20,000 nucleotides of DNA from Symbiodinium natans (taxonomy: Eukaryota; Sar; Dinophyceae; Suessiales; Symbiodiniaceae): the NCBI GenBank assembly GCA_905221605.1, contig CAJNDS010000820.1, forward strand, positions 1-20,000, in the 5' to 3' direction. A program made the translations under genes and the position numbers. Under the pieces are notes generated by a model that saw only the letters and a program-made list of their open reading frames with translations, ran no database searches and was not told where the DNA came from. The stretch's first letter is position 1. Every line of letters starts with the position of its first letter. Positions 19,292 through 20,000 of this stretch are shown in pieces.

Positions 19292-20000
19292 TGCTGCAGA
19301 ACACTTTTACTGCAGCTTCGGTATTTCAGCCTGTGTCGTCGAATGAATCGCTGATCATGTCGCAAATGGAACAAGCCGTGCCTCCGAACATCCTGGAAGC
19401 CTTCCCATTTCGATTTGGATCTCGCAGCGCTCGTGTTTCTTGGGCATACATTCTGCCTAAATTCAAGAAAGATTGGAAAGCGGGCAGACCCATAGTGAGT
19501 TTTGCGGCACGTTCAGCCCGTCAATTTTTGGTTGTCGTGGCACGCGTCACTAAGATGCTTGTTGCTCAGGTTTGTCCGCGTACGAGATCGTGCAACGACG
19601 CAATCATGTTATGGCAAGATCTTCACCAGCTGTTCGAGAAACAACATTCAGCTGTTGATGGGTTGTGCATGGATTTGACCATGCACGACCAAGATTTGTC
19701 CGGATTCTTTGTCAGTATTCCTCGTGAACGGTTCACGATCCCGTTCCGTATTCTGCTGTGCCGTTTTTATGATGTTGCTGATGAAGATCTCGATGAGGCC
19801 CTGAAAGGAGTTGTCGTCACTGTGGATCTTGTGGACAATCTTTCAGTTATGAAGACGATTCGTGGACGCCATTGCTTGCTCCATGACAAACGAACGGCAC
19901 CCCGATGGATCTATTTCTGGAAGCTGTTAAAGTGTCGTTCAAGTTTTCGCTTTTCGTGGTCGGAGGACAGGCTATTCAACAGTTGCGAGGTGAGCCAATG
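19204..20000 (+). pseudogene. Reverse transcriptase core, 3' end outside window, frame-disrupted
   Basis: This would be RNA-templated DNA synthesis for a retroelement. The frame from 19204 (first ATG 19288) reads to the window edge. Around 19447-19515 it gives LPKFKKDWKAGRPIVSF, like RT fingers motifs with a conserved R-P-I. At 19693-19722 it gives DLSGFFVSIP, like motif A with the first catalytic aspartate (D at 19693-19695) followed by F-F-x-x-I-P. After about 19890 this frame loses RT character, and motif B continues in another frame. The motif C aspartates and any endonuclease domain are beyond the window. The D-x-x-x-F-F-x-x-I-P and later QxRGxPM pattern fits Penelope-like or related non-LTR elements better than LTR retrotransposons; this is inference from motif shape. 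It is either a decayed copy or a gene with sequence errors. Confidence 0.68.
19887..20000 (+). pseudogene. RT motif B segment in a third frame
   Basis: After TGA at 19884-19886 this frame is open to the edge and gives FKFSLFVVGGQAIQQLRGEPM. QQLRGEPM (19977-20000) matches the shape of RT motif B (Q-x-x-G-x-x-M/Q-G-S). The preceding F-x-x-x-x-F-x-x-G resembles the segment that leads into motif B in this enzyme group. The join with the previous frame must fall between about 19887 and 19915. A CCCC run at 19896-19899 is a natural place for a lost base. Confidence 0.62.

Noticed and set aside
19980-20000. Possible splice donor GAG/GTGAGC
   Set aside because: In the third frame the bases across it read directly as RT motif B, so translation through the site is the better explanation.

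Overview
The window looks like nuclear DNA of a eukaryote, probably a protist or alga. It has kilobase-scale tandem repeats, a (TG)n microsatellite in most repeat copies, an inverted-repeat mobile element and a reverse-transcriptase (RT) fragment, and no bacterial-style operons. I cannot name the species.

Positions 1-18381 are a head-to-tail tandem array with a monomer of about 1.96-2.12 kb. It holds one partial copy at the left edge and eight further copies, two of which are enlarged to about 2.6 and 3.1 kb. The array probably continues to the left of the window. Short reading frames occur throughout, but indels between copies break them, none resembles a known protein, and I annotate no gene in the array.

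Each monomer carries a 574-bp element with 44-bp terminal inverted repeats, flanked by a perfect 7-bp direct repeat (ATCAATT). This is the structure of a non-autonomous DNA transposon (MITE-like) that inserted once and was then amplified with the satellite. In two monomers the inside of the element is tandemly duplicated with an exact 509-bp period, once in one and twice in the other. The joints lie at the base of the inverted repeat, beside a perfect hairpin. The right end of the array (18381) is cut at the same point of the element.

Positions 18382-20000 are single-copy here. They contain a degraded or mis-sequenced RT coding region on the + strand, spread over different frames. An upstream segment (18743-19291) is followed by an RT core in a second frame (19204 onward), with fingers-like and motif A sequence. 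A motif B-like QxRGxPM sequence in a third frame runs off the window edge. The motifs most resemble Penelope-like or other non-LTR elements. The catalytic motif C would lie beyond position 20000.

Two stretches of the array (about 3856-4212 and 5448-5775) differ from all other copies by many small indels and substitutions. They may be low-quality sequence or truly decayed copies.
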